DNA of 14,116 nucleotides, from assembly GCA_900764045.1 (NCBI GenBank), contig CAAFMN010000030.1:1-14116 (forward strand), given 5' to 3'. Source of the DNA: Clostridia bacterium (lineage in GTDB: Bacteria; Bacillota; Clostridia; Lachnospirales; Bianqueaceae). The notes below the pieces were generated by a model. That model searched no databases. It had not been told where the DNA came from and was given only the letters and a program-made list of their open reading frames with translations. Position 1 is the stretch's first letter. Each line of letters begins with the position of its first letter. This document shows, piece after piece, positions 13,844 to 14,116 of this stretch. The position numbers were made by a program, and so were the translations under genes.

Positions 13844-14116
13844 TCACGTCATGGATGTTTCCCGGAATTTTACGGGAGGCATCCATTTTGTTTTGGTTTG
13901 AATTCTCCTGTTGTTGTAGTAATCAATATAATCTGCAATCGCTTTCGAGAAGATTTCGAAAGAGGTATATTCCTTCTCATACCCGTAAAACATCTCATTT
14001 TTAAGTCTTCCAAAGAATGTTTCCATAATGCAGTTGTCATAGCAGTTGCCTTTCCTTGACATAGATTGTATGATCTTATGCTTCTGAAGCTCGTCCCGGT
14101 ATGTCGCGTGTTGGTA
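13844..14116 (-). CDS. IS3-family transposase OrfB, C-terminal part (runs off window edge)
   Basis: The reading frame continues to the right edge of the window and encodes the last ~90 residues of a DDE transposase. Seen from the edge: YQHATYRDEL, QSMSRKGNCYDNCIMETFFG, RLKNEMFYG, YIDYYNNRRI and KTKWMPPVKFR. The SMSRKGNCYDN and ExFFxxLKxE blocks (with the catalytic Glu) and the YNNxR ending are standard for the IS150-like branch of IS3. The ATG at 14060-14062 is internal, not a real start. OrfA and the rest of OrfB lie outside the window. The stop at 13844-13846 is two bases from the tetR stop, convergent. The terminal inverted repeat could not be placed with confidence. Confidence 0.9.
   Translation of the reverse strand, partial: YQHATYRDELQKHKIIQSMSRKGNCYDNCIMETFFGRLKNEMFYGYEKEYTSFEIFSKAIADYIDYYNNRRIQTKTKWMPPVKFRETSMT
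13852..13894 (+). terminator. Hairpin inside the transposase 3' end that may terminate tetR
   Basis: TGGATG (13852-13857) pairs with CATCCA (13880-13885) and CCCG (13861-13864) with CGGG (13873-13876), followed on the plus strand by TTTTGTTTT. It starts eleven bases after the tetR stop and could end tetR transcripts, or protect the insertion element from incoming transcription. Confidence 0.5.

Overview
The window looks like a chromosomal segment from a gut-type Firmicute of class Clostridia, most likely Lachnospiraceae. This rests on the strong AGGAGG ribosome binding sites, the moderate GC content, and the character of the genes: an LplA/LplB/LplC-type sugar importer, a cytoplasmic GH28, a CitB-type regulator, a Tn4451-type serine recombinase and IS3/IS200 remnants. 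No tRNA, rRNA or CRISPR array was seen.

Layout. (1) 1-1290 is a graveyard of broken genes: a large serine recombinase cut off inside its catalytic domain (minus), the C-terminal end of a DUF4405-like membrane protein, and an aldo/keto reductase with a large internal deletion, closed by a terminator. (2) 1307-5852 is a plus-strand operon of four tightly packed or overlapping genes: an FAD-dependent oxidoreductase of the UDP-galactopyranose-mutase/HemY-like class with an apparent CTG start, a GT-C membrane glycosyltransferase, an alpha/alpha-toroid-like protein of unknown function, and a small membrane zinc-ribbon protein. The promoter overlaps a near-perfect palindrome. I infer a cell-envelope glycan or glycolipid role; the actual product is unknown. 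(3) 5853-6182 is a hairpin-rich, internally deleted IS200/IS605 element that keeps both terminal hairpins and a piece of tnpA.

(4) 6192-10093 is a minus-strand carbohydrate ABC import operon in the order lipoprotein binding protein, LplB-type permease, LplC-type permease. It has a clear promoter, a 14-bp stem-loop between the binding-protein and permease genes, a bidirectional terminator, and no ATPase gene. (5) 10212-11532 holds a CitB/DcuR-like response regulator followed directly by the rdgB nucleotide-pool housekeeping gene, both minus. The receiver domain has Glu where the phospho-accepting Asp should be and Lys at a metal-binding position, so it is probably not controlled by phosphorylation in the normal way.

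(6) 11650-13073 is a divergently transcribed GH28 polygalacturonase-type hydrolase without a signal peptide, with its own strong promoter and terminator. Together with the importer it fits uptake of pectin-derived oligogalacturonides followed by cytoplasmic breakdown, but the two are not in one operon. (7) 13089-13841 is a TetR-family regulator whose promoter carries two tandem palindromes, suggesting autorepression. (8) 13844-14116 is the C-terminal end of an IS3-family transposase running off the window edge; its stop codon lies two bases from that of tetR, in convergent orientation.
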